From: Oenanthe sinensis
Taxonomy: Eukaryota > Streptophyta > Magnoliopsida > Apiales > Apiaceae
Assembly (NCBI GenBank): GCA_028671895.1
Contig: JAPMAC010000221.1
Coordinates: 62,001-126,000 of the forward strand
Reading direction: 5' to 3'
DNA: 64,000 bases
Shown: one piece after another, positions 50,248-63,270 of the stretch
How the letters are laid out: each line of letters begins with the position of its first letter
How positions within the stretch are numbered: the first letter of the stretch is position 1
Notes under the pieces: generated by a model
What the model saw: the letters and a program-made list of their open reading frames with translations, nothing else
What the model was told of the DNA's origin: nothing
Databases searched by the model: none
Program-made: the position numbers and the translations under genes

Positions 50248-53200
50248 GTGTAATGTCCAATTCCAATTGGAAGAAAAGAAGATACTGGAGCATCCACCGC
50301 GCCTATTGTACACGATGATCAGTCGTATAGTACAATAGTTAAGTAACCTTTTCTACTAGTAGAAGGATGATCCAAAACAGGTCATCACCCTAGGCAACAC
50401 ATGGGCCTTTAAATGCTGGACCGGCGCCACTCGGCCTCTTACGCTAGATGGACTGTGCCGCACACAAGCCTCTTACACTTTATATCTCCAGTTCCCTTTG
50501 AGTACAATCAACAAGTCTAGAAGGGAATTTAATACAACCTTCTAGGATAACAACAACAAAACTTTCTGGGAATATTCAAATCAAAGTGTGGAAGGGAATT
50601 TAATACGACCTTCCAGAATAACAACAATCCTGTCTAGGATTTCAACATCAGATAATGGATTCACTTCCGGAATTATGTGGAAGTAATCTCGTATATATGT
50701 GGGTTGACTCTCAGTCAACTAATCAATAAGATAAAAGCAATTGAATCAAGAAGACCCAAGAACATGACCGGGGAGTCGCTATATTAAAATATAATAACTT
50801 TAATGAAGAATATTGAATTAGAACCAAATATAAGTCTCGAAAGACCCAAGTATATATGGGAAGGATGTCAGGATTATTCATTCCTTCCCTAGTGTGGGGT
50901 TGTTAGCCCAAAAATATTAGCAGAATATTTTATTGTTAATTAAATAATCTATATTTAATAAAAAAAAAAAAATATTTAAAGAGTTTCTCGGAAGCTCCAA
51001 AATATTTTTAGAGATCATCAAAATATTTTAGTAGTGATTCGGGTACTCTGCTAACCCTCGAATCTCAGTAGCTCGGGATGATTAAAAATAATCAGAGTAA
51101 AACAATTTTTAAATATTGTTTCGGATAAAATCAGTCGACAATAATTGTCTTTTAAAATTCCCAATATTTAAATAATAATAAGATAATATTTAATATTTTT
51201 AAAACAATTAATAGAATATAAATATAATTAAATGATCTAGTTTTGAATGCTTCGAAAGATTTAAATAATATTTAATTAATATTAAATAGTATTTAAATAA
51301 CCTTCAAAATGAATTTAAAATAATTCATTAATATTGAAACGTTATTCAACCCTTTTTAAATAATATTTAATTAATATTCAAATATTATTTAAATAATTAA
51401 AATAATTATTTAAAATAATTAAGTGGATGATCCTCAGTGATCATCAAATAATCCTCAATACATTATGAATCAAAATAATTTTGATAGTTATCGACTACCG
51501 TCGAGAAAATACCCGACTCTCCCCGGTTAACCATCGAGTATGAATGTTGTAACTCGATACTCCAACAAATATCTCTAACAACTTACTATGCGAACTCTAA
51601 TTTTTCAAGAAGTTCAGAGTCATCAAAGAATCAAGTAAGAAAGGGGAAAGCACAGTTTTTGGTTGATATAAACAATTTATACTTAACAAAGCTTTATAAC
51701 CAAGAATTTGTTAAAAGCTCAAGATTTCAAGGACTCGAGATAATTGCATATACAAGAATCAAAATATTCTGTAATAGAATTTGAAAATAGAGTTAGGAAT
51801 CTTGCCTGGTGTCCATGATGCATATCCAAAGTTTCTCTCGTTCCTGATAGTCATATCAATAGATATAATAATCTAGATTAGTTCTCTTAAAGAAAGTTCT
51901 ACCTTAACTACTAATGAACAAAATCGAATTCTTTAACTAATTACAACATTGTTACGCTAGGACCTCGATACTAATCCCCAAACCTATATCGAGTCCAATT
52001 ATGATCATTACAACCCGTACTTATTCGTTTTATTACCTCTTGTTTTGCCCGATATTTCATTTCTTCGGACCTACTTTAGCTACTCGTAAGACTATCTTGC
52101 CAATAATTTTTAATCGATTTCTATACACCAACATGTAGTCATGATACTCCTTAACAACTTTCATCACTTGACATACTCGAAACAAGTCCTCTAACTTGCT
52201 CGAAATCGACTCCCAAAACGATTGCTTAACCTTTTCCTCAGGTTCATTTCACTTAACACCCTGTTTTCCGTCATTTTTAATAAATCGGAAATTAATCCAT
52301 TTGACATGATTCCTTTTCTCAGGTCTCCCTTGTACTACTAACAACATGCTATAAAAATTTCAACTCGAGCTCAGGTTGTTAGCTAGATGAAACAATTCTC
52401 CAAAGTTCAGTGTTTAAGAAATTCGTAGGTTATGAACAACCTTTACTAAAATAGCTATATCTCCTAGCTCGTTAATCCAATTGACTCACCGTTTGAGGCT
52501 ACGCAAACTAGACTCCAATTATAACATAGACCCAGAAAATAAACAGTCCAGAAATGGTGTTAAGTATTCCAAACAATTCATTCAAAACAGTGGCTCCAGA
52601 ATTCCTGTTTCTGAAAATTTCTATTACATGACTTGCACTCAACCAATTTTAATAAATCCGATTTTACTCCTTTTAATCCGATTCTTTTTCCCAGGTAATC
52701 TCAGATGTTCCAAGTATTTTAAATAAAAGTTTCAAGATTTATAGAGCCCCCTAACTAGGGTGATCATAGCTCCAAAGTTCGTAGAAAACAGAATGGTTAG
52801 GTTTCTGCGCTACCTTTATTAAATCGGCCATATCTTTTTGCTCGTAAATCCGAATGACGCAAAATTAGCGCCCAAACGATCTAGAGACTATCTACTATCT
52901 AACCATATCCGCCATAAGCCAAGAACAGTGGCCGAATGTTCCCAGATTTTCTGGACAGTTTACAGCAGTAAGGTTCTAAAAAAATTGACATGGTTTCGTT
53001 TGTAAATTCATCGTTTTCCATTTTTATTCTACTCCAAATCAACCAACAAACAATCCCAAACTCCTCAACCAACACCAACAATCAACATACTACAATCCCA
53101 AGCAACAAAAATTAATTTAGCTCAAGAATTAAGAGTTTAACAATTATTAACCAAACACATGCATCCATGCTTAAACAATGCTACCCATGGCTTGTATAAC

Positions 53201-53500
53201 CTTAAACAATCATCAACCAAGCCAAATGAACTCAAGAATCAAAGAAAATAAATTTTTAATTTTCGTAGTTACTGTTCATCGCAGCTTCTATGGATCATAA
53301 GTGAAGATTTCATGGATGGAAGATTGAAATAAGGTTGGATAAGTAATGGGTTAGTGATTACCTTCGATTTGAGCTATTAAACTCAATGAATGATCAAGTC
53401 TTGCTAGGGTTCCTTCTTCCTCCTTCTTGCTTGGCCGATGGTCCTCTTGGAAATGGGGGAAAAACTGATTTGTTTTGTGTGGTGTGTGGTGGAAGCTCGA

Positions 53501-53510
53501 TATTTAATAA
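53501..53510 (-). promoter_or_regulatory. Possible TATA box of the gypsy LTR
   Basis: On the - strand this reads TTATTAAATA, about 470 bp into the LTR. It is followed by a C/A-rich then purine-rich leader-like sequence (CAAGAAGGAGGAAGAAGG, then AACCCTAGC). Position and context fit a U3/R boundary, but this is only a motif match. Confidence 0.35.
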
Positions 53511-53976
53511 GGTTTGCGCGGTAGTCGCGTAATTTCCGATAACGTTTTAATCTCTCGTTATCGTACTCTTTTTCTTTCGTCCCACCTAAGTTTTAAAAAC
53601 TTAAAATCTCATATTATGATTCTAATATATTTTAGAATCATTAAATTAATGCTCTTTAATTGTTTCGAGAATTTATGAAACAATTCTCCGAATAAATACT
53701 AATTACTTACACCGTCTCTCAAATTCTGTCACGACTTCCATCCGGACTTCCAATTTATTTTGTTGGACCAAAAATACTTATAAGTCCTATATTGATTGCG
53801 TATGCCACCGTAACATCGATACGCATATTTTCGAATACCCCGTATATTAATAATACGGTCTCACATTTCAAGTACCTTATGAAGAAATAAATCCATGAAA
53901 TCATTCATTCATAAAATGAAAATTTTTTATCCAAAAATCTTAATAATCCCAAACGTCAGAAATATGGGTTATTACA

Positions 53977-53990
53977 GTCTCCCCTCCTTA
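53977..53990 (-). other. Polypurine tract of the gypsy element
   Basis: On the - strand, TAAGGAGGGGAGAC lies directly against the LTR start TGTAATAACCC. It primes plus-strand DNA synthesis. Just upstream, AATTCCGAGGACGGAATTC is the typical coding tail of chromovirus Pol. Confidence 0.85.
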
Positions 53991-56900
53991 AAAGAATTCC
54001 GTCCTCGGAATTTACGTGCGAACAACCGTGGTTACTATCCTCACACCTCAATTTCGAATTATCCTGTTGAGTCTTCAACCTACTCAGTTTCGTACAACAA
54101 TATCACTACTGATACTACTTCACTTCTCAACACTTTCTTTAATCAGTCGATTGTCTTTATAAGTTCGTACTCTAACGCATGCCTAACGCCCGCGCTATAA
54201 TTTCCTCACACTTAACGTATGATACACACGATGGATTCGTTAAAATTGGGAAGAAGCGCCACCTCGTATACACCTTCTTGATATACTTCAAGACCTGGAA
54301 AGATTCAATACTCCTTGAGCTTAAGTTTTCGTTCTTACTAAATTTCATTACTTCTTTTCACGATAATATGTTCAGCAATATGAAGTCTCTCGCTTCATAT
54401 TCTCTGCCCTTTTTAGACTTGATCACCATACTCGCGTTGTCCATCTTGGGTTATTAATAATCACTTTCAAATATTACAATTTGCATCATATGCCTGTCAA
54501 ACCGGTTCTTATTCTCAGTTATCTATCATTCATCGATTTTGTCCCTGGCACAAAGTAGATCGATACTTTCGTTCGCACTAAACTTCGTAAGGGGGCATGA
54601 CTATATATGAGTGATAACCAGAGTCATATAAAAGCTCTAACCGTAGTAAGTAACTACCACCACTCCTTTTTGAAATCCAAGGTACACACTTTCTATAAAA
54701 GATAACCTTGTACATAATTTTAATAGAGATCTTTTCAACGAAGATCATTGTAACAAAACAAATGATCAGAGTAGTTTGTAATCAATAAACTCATTTTTAA
54801 ATATGTATGAGAGATAAGAAAGAAAATAATGTGGATATGACTGAGAACAACCATATTTGTACTCAAGATGGCCAGTCTTTAGTAATTTCTGGCTTATAAT
54901 ACATAATCGAGTGGTTGCCCACCAGACTTTTGTCACACAGACAAGAAGTCACACCATATGCATTGTTTATCTCAATCGGATGAAAAATAGTTAACATTTT
55001 GAAGAAAATAATTTTGAAAGGGAGAGAAAATATATTTTGAAATTTTTCATTCCTTAATGCATTACGAACTCAATATACAACAGTCCCTACTCATTTAGGA
55101 ACCTATTGACAAAATCCCCGAATTTCTCATTTCTATTCTTTCCGAATGAATAACTCCTTAAGACTCTTATTGTCTTTGTACTTACTCCACTTCTACCCAT
55201 TCAAATAATATTTCCAAAGCTTAAGTGCAAACATTATAGCTATCGCTCTAACTTTTAGGTAGGATACCTTAATTCATATTTCTTCAGTTACTCAGACGCA
55301 TATGAAATTATTTCTACTATGTTGCTTCTGCACACCATCAAATCCCTCAAAGACATGTCATTAATAATTACAAGATTTACCTTTTATCCTCTGGTAGTCG
55401 CAACAACGGCCGTTACCCATCTATTCTTTAATTTCCTTGAAATTTCCTTCACCACATACTATATCTCTCAAAATTTAAACTTATTTAACCAAAACTCACA
55501 CTTAGAGAATTTGGCATCCAATCTCTTTTCTCTTAATATTTCCAAGTCTACATACATTTCCTCCTTCGGGTTCTTCATCTTTAATCTTTGGGCAAATCAA
55601 AATAACCCCTATGAAGACTTTGATAACTTGTCCAATTATTTCTTAAAACTCCAATGAAATCCTTAAATGGTACAGGTGCCTTCGTTAATACAACCCTTCT
55701 CATCAAAGACTCATAATATTCTTATCACGTACTAAACATCATCTTTCACCAATCGTCTAGGCTAATCATTATTTAGTGATAACCAATACTCACTCTATCT
55801 TCTAACATTAGACTGCACCCTTTCAGCGGTCGAATATTGTGTGTGTCCAGGATATAGGTATCCAATATTGATTGCTAACTTGATGAATTCTCAGTAACAT
55901 ATGTACAGTCTCATACCGCTATCCATTTCCTTTACAAACAAATCATGTGCACCTCATAGTAACACTAGGTCAATGACGAATGATATAGTCTCTAATGGGT
56001 GGTAACCCCAAAATGTCGCTAAAGGTTTCATCCTTCAATTCTTTAACTATTACGTACTTCTCATTATTCCATGTTTCCTTTTTCGTATCCAGTATGGGTG
56101 CCCCACATTTAACATCCAAAGCATATTATACTTTTCAATCGAATCGTAATTTAAATCTTCTCAATTTATCTCTGTCTTCAAATCTCAACTTTATCCAATA
56201 TCGAGTAATCTTAACTTCACTATTTTATCATTAGCATTAGTTTGAACATCCTTATTTGGGACAATTGTCCATTCTTAACACCACATCAATTCTTCAATCT
56301 GGAAGGGACTTAAATCTATGTCAAACCGGTACGCTAACCAGTCTTGATACCATATTACTTTTCCCTCATTCTCCATATTTAAAACATGATATCCCTTCTT
56401 TCAGGGCAATCATTCTCATAACATCTAGACTTTATAATTATAGCCTCTTGTTGTCCATTTCACATATTTCCCAATATCAGTCTCACTGTTTAGTAAATGA
56501 GGTCTTGATTGACTTGGGTGAACCATAATTAACTGTACTCCAACACGCTCAGATTTCTTAATCCACTATTCTTTCCGAAGTAGAACTCCAGTTCCTAGTT
56601 AAAAGCTCATGGTAGTTCTATATATGTTGTTCCTTAAATTCCCTTTTTCTCCATGTCTCTTTCTCAACCATTTCATTTCAACTTCCCTCTATAACCACTT
56701 ATTGAATCTATATAGTAGTTATTTCCAACACTAAGGAACTAATTGAATCCCCAACATTCGAGGTGACAATCTTGCCAATAACTGTAAATTTCGATTCATA
56801 ATCTAACACACTCTTGTTTCAGGTCTAAACTTCAATTACATCTGAATTTCCAACTACTTAGGGACAGTTACGTAATACAGGAAATATTCACAGCTAAAGA

Positions 56901-58595
56901 AATCTTTGTTCAATAAAGTTCATAGGAATTCTCGCTGAATCAATGACCTTATTAGGTCTCCACCAATTTCTCTTCAGAAATTTTGATCAGCACATAATAA
57001 CCTTATATATGACAAGGTAGGGAAACAGGGTATATTATACGATTTGGTCATCCTATAGTCACTAACGTTAGTCCTATATAACTCTTTGTGGGTTGAAATA
57101 TAACCCCGGGCACCAAACATGTCAAATCCATCATTTAGATAGTCAAGATAAATACTACTGTACGTATGAAGAACACCTTTAAGATTCACAATACTCTGAC
57201 TCGATAACATTCTAGTGGACAAAACATAGATTATCTCAATCTCATAACTCAATCAGACATAATCCGACTACGCATTTGGTTATTAAAACCCAACATCAAA
57301 CTCGACCAAACAAATCCCCATTGAGAAACTCATAATTTCTCATTACAACTATGCCTCGATATTATCTCATTTTGGACATTCATATCTCTTACGTCATCAT
57401 GTATATACCTTTTATTATAGCATTAATCCCTCTCAATCCTCAATATTAACTCATATGTAGGTGGCCATAACCTTTAAGCCATGCTTCTCTATTTTACCCT
57501 GAAACCTTTTATTTACACGTCTTCTTAATTCTAAAGTTTAATAAACTTAAGTGAATGTATTTTCTACAGAAAATTGGGCATGACCTATTCGTATTTAGAC
57601 TATGCCCGGTGTAAAAACACCTCAATTACAATCCCAAACATTCACAAACAATCTTTGTCCTCTAGGGACCTCAAACATCAATGTCTAGTCAGTCATCTAC
57701 AACATAATGTATATCAAAAGAACGATAAATAGAGTCACTATATATATATCTGTACTCTCGAACATCCTCAAAGTTAGTCAACAACATTATTGACGGTCAC
57801 TTCCTCATACCATCAATCTCACTCGCTCCATAACATTAACAAGGATTTGCTGAAATGCACAATACCTCTTCGGGTTATTGCCAAATGATGAATATTCTAT
57901 CCACTATAGGCAGTCTCAATCAAGTTTAGCTTATGGATCTATCATTGGGTTACAGGACTTTTTCCCGAACCTCCTATCTCCACTTAAACTATTTCATCAT
58001 CAATGACTACTCAGACCCTTCTCTAGTCCGGAATTCCACTATTTAAAAGAATAAGCATCGTACAAGCACTTATGCAATAGCTCATCTGTATTGGTTAACC
58101 TTACCATCATATTTGCAATGTGGCAATCATCTCTATCCCAAGGGATTACTTTAATCCAAAATCCTTAATATACACAAAAACTACATCACGCGTGTATCTT
58201 AACTCTTTGTTGTGACTCTACATTGTACGCATACCATACATCATCTAAATTAATGCTTTACTTTGTACTATCATAGAATCCTCAACAAAATCCTCGTATT
58301 CCTCATACTCAAACAAACATCAATATTATCCTTAGACCCATCATACTTCTCGTTAGTCTTGCAAATACCGGGTCATTTCTTATTTGGAAACAATTCCTCG
58401 AATCCGACACAAAATTATAACCAAAATGGTTCTCCATGATCTTGACATTACTAACTTAAGGTAATTGTCACTGTTCTATCTTATTCACTGGAACTACATC
58501 CGGTAGTCCAATAATGAACTCTATATGAGCTCTTACGTCCTCTTATATGTATATATAACTCTTAACTCTCTCGTATCTAAGTACTATGACTCAGA
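53991..58595 (-). mobile_element. Internal region of the gypsy element without intact coding sequence
   Basis: About 4.6 kb, close to the size of a chromovirus gag-pol, but broken by stops in all frames. The longest frames are ~90-112 codons and show no clear protease, reverse transcriptase or integrase motif. Only the last codons before the PPT (NSEDGILLRRGD) look like a true Pol remnant. A frame on the - strand at 56974-57252 has DYRMT where reverse transcriptase could begin, which may be chance. Since the LTRs appear identical, this decay must predate the insertion. Confidence 0.7.
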
Positions 58596-58607
58596 GCTCT
58601 GATACCA
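58596..58607 (-). other. Primer binding site of the gypsy element (initiator tRNA-Met)
   Basis: On the - strand TGGTATCAGAGC lies four bases (GAGG) after the LTR end GTGTCACA. It is a perfect match to the initiator tRNA-Met complement used by many plant gypsy elements, and it fixes the element on the - strand. Confidence 0.92.
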
Positions 58608-58611
58608 CCTC

Positions 58612-61600
58612 TGTGACACCCCCCGATCCGGGGTCAGGGATCGGGGCCATCACGATCCAATTCCACCATAATAATACTCACTTGCTTAACAATTATATCC
58701 ATAATAGACTCTGGTGACCCCAAACCAAATACACAACTCGAGCCATAGTCTCAGAAAACGAACTTAAAATAATAACAGTTATTATAATTCAACTGTAATA
58801 AACTCAGGATCTCATGCTACTAATATAACCTCTACCTGAAGTTGCATTAGAAGTCAACACTATTTCAACATTTATTATTACATTGCATGTTATACAATAA
58901 GTATAAGAATTCTAAACTAAAATCCTATCTAGCTTACACCACCTGTAGAAGCCTTGAACCTGACTAACTCAAGCTCGAGCATCTCCTTTCTTTTGCATCC
59001 CATGGGCAAGTCTTACTGCAAGTTTTAAAGTTTACAACAAAAACAAGAATGAGCCAAAGAATGCTCAGCAAGATATATATTAGAATATTTTGTAACTTGC
59101 ACCAAGAAAAGGGTGGCAACTGATATTTATACCAACGCGATGACCAACAATATCTGTAGATAATTTGCAATGCTTTTCCAGCAGAAAGTTCAGCGAAATA
59201 TGTTTCGACAATAAATGAATCAGAGTTTACGATGCAAGAAGATTTTCAACATAAGTATGCAGTTCAAGTTACTGCGATACCACAATTTAAGATTCACAGT
59301 TTTGGGAACAACAGAATCGATAATTTAGCACAATGGCATCAACCACAGAGTACCATTTATTCGAGCATCAATAAGAAGGCAGTTCAAGATACTGCGAACA
59401 TAATCAATAAAAGCTCAATAATTCTCATTCACACTATCGCTAGTGTAGGACCAATGAAAGTTCAACAGTTCCCATTAACACTATCCTTAGTGTAGGACCA
59501 ATGAAAGTTCAACAGTTCCCATTAACACTATCCTTAGTGTAATGTCCAATTCCAATTGGAAGAAAAGAAGATACTGGAGCATCCACCGCGCCTATTGTAC
59601 ACGATGATCAGTCGTATAGTACAATAGTTAAGTAACCTTTTCTACTAGTAGAAGGATGATCCAAAACAGGTCATCACCCTAGGCAACACATGGGCCTTTA
59701 AATGCTGGACCGGCGCCACTCGGCCTCTTACGCTAGATGGACTGTGCCGCACACAAGCCTCTTACACTTTATATCTCCAGTTCCCTTTGAGTACAATCAA
59801 CAAGTCTAGAAGGGAATTTAATACAACCTTCTAGGATAACAACAACAAAACTTTCTGGGAATATTCAAATCAAAGTGTGGAAGGGAATTTAATACGACCT
59901 TCCAGAATAACAACAATCCTGTCTAGGATTTCAACATCAGATAATGGATTCACTTCCGGAATTATGTGGAAGTAATCTCGTATATATGTGGGTTGACTCT
60001 CAGTCAACTAATCAATAAGATAAAAGCAATTGAATCAAGAAGACCCAAGAACATGACCGGGGAGTCGCTATATTAAAATATAATAACTTTAATGAAGAAT
60101 ATTGAATTAGAACCAAATATAAGTCTCGAAAGACCCAAGTATATATGGGAAGGATGTCAGGATTATTCATTCCTTCCCTAGTGTGGGGTTGTTAGCCCAA
60201 AAATATTAGCAGAATATTTTATTGTTAATTAAATAATCTATATTTAATAAAAAAAAAAAAATATTTAAAGAGTTTCTCGGAAGCTCCAAAATATTTTTAG
60301 AGATCATCAAAATATTTTAGTAGTGATTCGGGTACTCTGCTAACCCTCGAATCTCAGTAGCTCGGGATGATTAAAAATAATCAGAGTAAAACAATTTTTA
60401 AATATTGTTTCGGATAAAATCAGTCGACAATAATTGTCTTTTAAAATTCCCAATATTTAAATAATAATAAGATAATATTTAATATTTTTAAAACAATTAA
60501 TAGAATATAAATATAATTAAATGATCTAGTTTTGAATGCTTCGAAAGATTTAAATAATATTTAATTAATATTAAATAGTATTTAAATAACCTTCAAAATG
60601 AATTTAAAATAATTCATTAATATTGAAACGTTATTCAACCCTTTTTAAATAATATTTAATTAATATTCAAATATTATTTAAATAATTAAAATAATTATTT
60701 AAAATAATTAAGTGGATGATCCTCAGTGATCATCAAATAATCCTCAATACATTATGAATCAAAATAATTTTGATAGTTATCGACTACCGTCGAGAAAATA
60801 CCCGACTCTCCCCGGTTAACCATCGAGTATGAATGTTGTAACTCGATACTCCAACAAATATCTCTAACAACTTACTATGCGAACTCTAATTTTTCAAGAA
60901 GTTCAGAGTCATCAAAGAATCAAGTAAGAAAGGGGAAAGCACAGTTTTTGGTTGATATAAACAATTTATACTTAACAAAGCTTTATAACCAAGAATTTGT
61001 TAAAAGCTCAAGATTTCAAGGACTCGAGATAATTGCATATACAAGAATCAAAATATTCTGTAATAGAATTTGAAAATAGAGTTAGGAATCTTGCCTGGTG
61101 TCCATGATGCATATCCAAAGTTTCTCTCGTTCCTGATAGTCATATCAATAGATATAATAATCTAGATTAGTTCTCTTAAAGAAAGTTCTACCTTAACTAC
61201 TAATGAACAAAATCGAATTCTTTAACTAATTACAACATTGTTACGCTAGGACCTCGATACTAATCCCCAAACCTATATCGAGTCCAATTATGATCATTAC
61301 AACCCGTACTTATTCGTTTTATTACCTCTTGTTTTGCCCGATATTTCATTTCTTCGGACCTACTTTAGCTACTCGTAAGACTATCTTGCCAATAATTTTT
61401 AATCGATTTCTATACACCAACATGTAGTCATGATACTCCTTAACAACTTTCATCACTTGACATACTCGAAACAAGTCCTCTAACTTGCTCGAAATCGACT
61501 CCCAAAACGATTGCTTAACCTTTTCCTCAGGTTCATTTCACTTAACACCCTGTTTTCCGTCATTTTTAATAAATCGGAAATTAATCCATTTGACATGATT

Positions 61601-63265
61601 CCTTTTCTCAGGTCTCCCTTGTACTACTAACAACATGCTATAAAAATTTCAACTCGAGCTCAGGTTGTTAGCTAGATGAAACAATTCTCCAAAGTTCAGT
61701 GTTTAAGAAATTCGTAGGTTATGAACAACCTTTACTAAAATAGCTATATCTCCTAGCTCGTTAATCCAATTGACTCACCGTTTGAGGCTACGCAAACTAG
61801 ACTCCAATTATAACATAGACCCAGAAAATAAACAGTCCAGAAATGGTGTTAAGTATTCCAAACAATTCATTCAAAACAGTGGCTCCAGAATTCCTGTTTC
61901 TGAAAATTTCTATTACATGACTTGCACTCAACCAATTTTAATAAATCCGATTTTACTCCTTTTAATCCGATTCTTTTTCCCAGGTAATCTCAGATGTTCC
62001 AAGTATTTTAAATAAAAGTTTCAAGATTTATAGAGCCCCCTAACTAGGGTGATCATAGCTCCAAAGTTCGTAGAAAACAGAATGGTTAGGTTTCTGCGCT
62101 ACCTTTATTAAATCGGCCATATCTTTTTGCTCGTAAATCCGAATGACGCAAAATTAGCGCCCAAACGATCTAGAGACTATCTACTATCTAACCATATCCG
62201 CCATAAGCCAAGAACAGTGGCCGAATGTTCCCAGATTTTCTGGACAGTTTACAGCAGTAAGGTTCTAAAAAAATTGACATGGTTTCGTTTGTAAATTCAT
62301 CGTTTTCCATTTTTATTCTACTCCAAATCAACCAACAAACAATCCCAAACTCCTCAACCAACACCAACAATCAACATACTACAATCCCAAGCAACAAAAA
62401 TTAATTTAGCTCAAGAATTAAGAGTTTAACAATTATTAACCAAACACATGCATCCATGCTTAAACAATGCTACCCATGGCTTGTATAACCTTAAACAATC
62501 ATCAACCAAGCCAAATGAACTCAAGAATCAAAGAAAATAAATTTTTAATTTTCGTAGTTACTGTTCATCGCAGCTTCTATGGATCATAAGTGAAGATTTC
62601 ATGGATGGAAGATTGAAATAAGGTTGGATAAGTAATGGGTTAGTGATTACCTTCGATTTGAGCTATTAAACTCAATGAATGATCAAGTCTTGCTAGGGTT
62701 CCTTCTTCCTCCTTCTTGCTTGGCCGATGGTCCTCTTGGAAATGGGGGAAAAACTGATTTGTTTTGTGTGGTGTGTGGTGGAAGCTCGATATTTAATAAG
62801 GTTTGCGCGGTAGTCGCGTAATTTCCGATAACGTTTTAATCTCTCGTTATCGTACTCTTTTTCTTTCGTCCCACCTAAGTTTTAAAAACTTAAAATCTCA
62901 TATTATGATTCTAATATATTTTAGAATCATTAAATTAATGCTCTTTAATTGTTTCGAGAATTTATGAAACAATTCTCCGAATAAATACTAATTACTTACA
63001 CCGTCTCTCAAATTCTGTCACGACTTCCATCCGGACTTCCAATTTATTTTGTTGGACCAAAAATACTTATAAGTCCTATATTGATTGCGTATGCCACCGT
63101 AACATCGATACGCATATTTTCGAATACCCCGTATATTAATAATACGGTCTCACATTTCAAGTACCTTATGAAGAAATAAATCCATGAAATCATTCATTCA
63201 TAAAATGAAAATTTTTTATCCAAAAATCTTAATAATCCCAAACGTCAGAAATATGGGTTATTACA
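58612..63265 (-). mobile_element. 5' LTR of the nested gypsy element
   Basis: A 4654-bp LTR of exactly the same length as the left-hand copy. As the 5' LTR in - orientation, its promoter (TTATTAAATA at 62790-62799) would drive transcription leftwards, away from the copia third ORF. No gene is recognised inside. Confidence 0.92.
59443..59536. repeat. 47-bp tandem duplication inside the gypsy 5' LTR
   Basis: Same two-copy unit as in the other LTR, at the constant offset of 9289 bp. Confidence 0.85.
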
Positions 63266-63270
63266 ATAAT
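63266..63270. repeat. Target-site duplication of the nested gypsy element, right copy
   Basis: ATAAT directly after the LTR end. Its last two bases are the A and T of the ATG that starts the third copia ORF. Confidence 0.9.

Larger units (their letters stand above)
49323..53976 (-). mobile_element. 3' LTR of the nested gypsy element
   Basis: A 4654-bp LTR, TG...CA ended. I saw no difference from the LTR at 58612-63265 in the stretches compared, and all short open frames recur at the same offset with the same translation. It holds a 47-bp tandem duplication, a very A/T-rich section at about 50930-51480 with an A12-13 run, and a promoter-like region near 53500. Short frames on both strands (for example 49943-50206 and 52481-52726) have no recognisable domain and are not called as genes. 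Confidence 0.92.
49323..63265 (-). mobile_element. Nested Ty3/gypsy-type LTR retrotransposon, non-autonomous or decayed inside, - strand
   Basis: The 13943-bp element has two 4654-bp direct LTRs at an exact offset of 9289 bp, a 4635-bp internal region and ATAAT target duplications. Orientation comes from a PBS beside the right-hand LTR and a polypurine tract beside the left-hand LTR. On the - strand the LTR begins TGTAATAACCC and ends GGTGTCACA. The frame running into the 3' LTR reads NSEDGILLRRGD, like the tail of chromovirus (Tekay/Del-like) polyproteins. No intact Gag or Pol frame exists inside, so movement must have used proteins of a related element. It lies inside the copia element, so it is the younger insertion. 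Confidence 0.88.

Noticed and set aside
49675..53081. Short ORFs in the gypsy LTRs, present in both copies
   Set aside because: Their identity between LTRs reflects LTR duplication. They have no domain, and LTRs are normally non-coding.
53895..56528. + strand ORFs of 79-112 codons in the gypsy interior
   Set aside because: They are on the strand opposite to the element, with low-complexity content and no known motif.
57985..58020. - strand VVIDDE stretch resembling a reverse transcriptase active site
   Set aside because: It is too close to the PBS for reverse transcriptase and has no supporting flanks, so it is probably chance.
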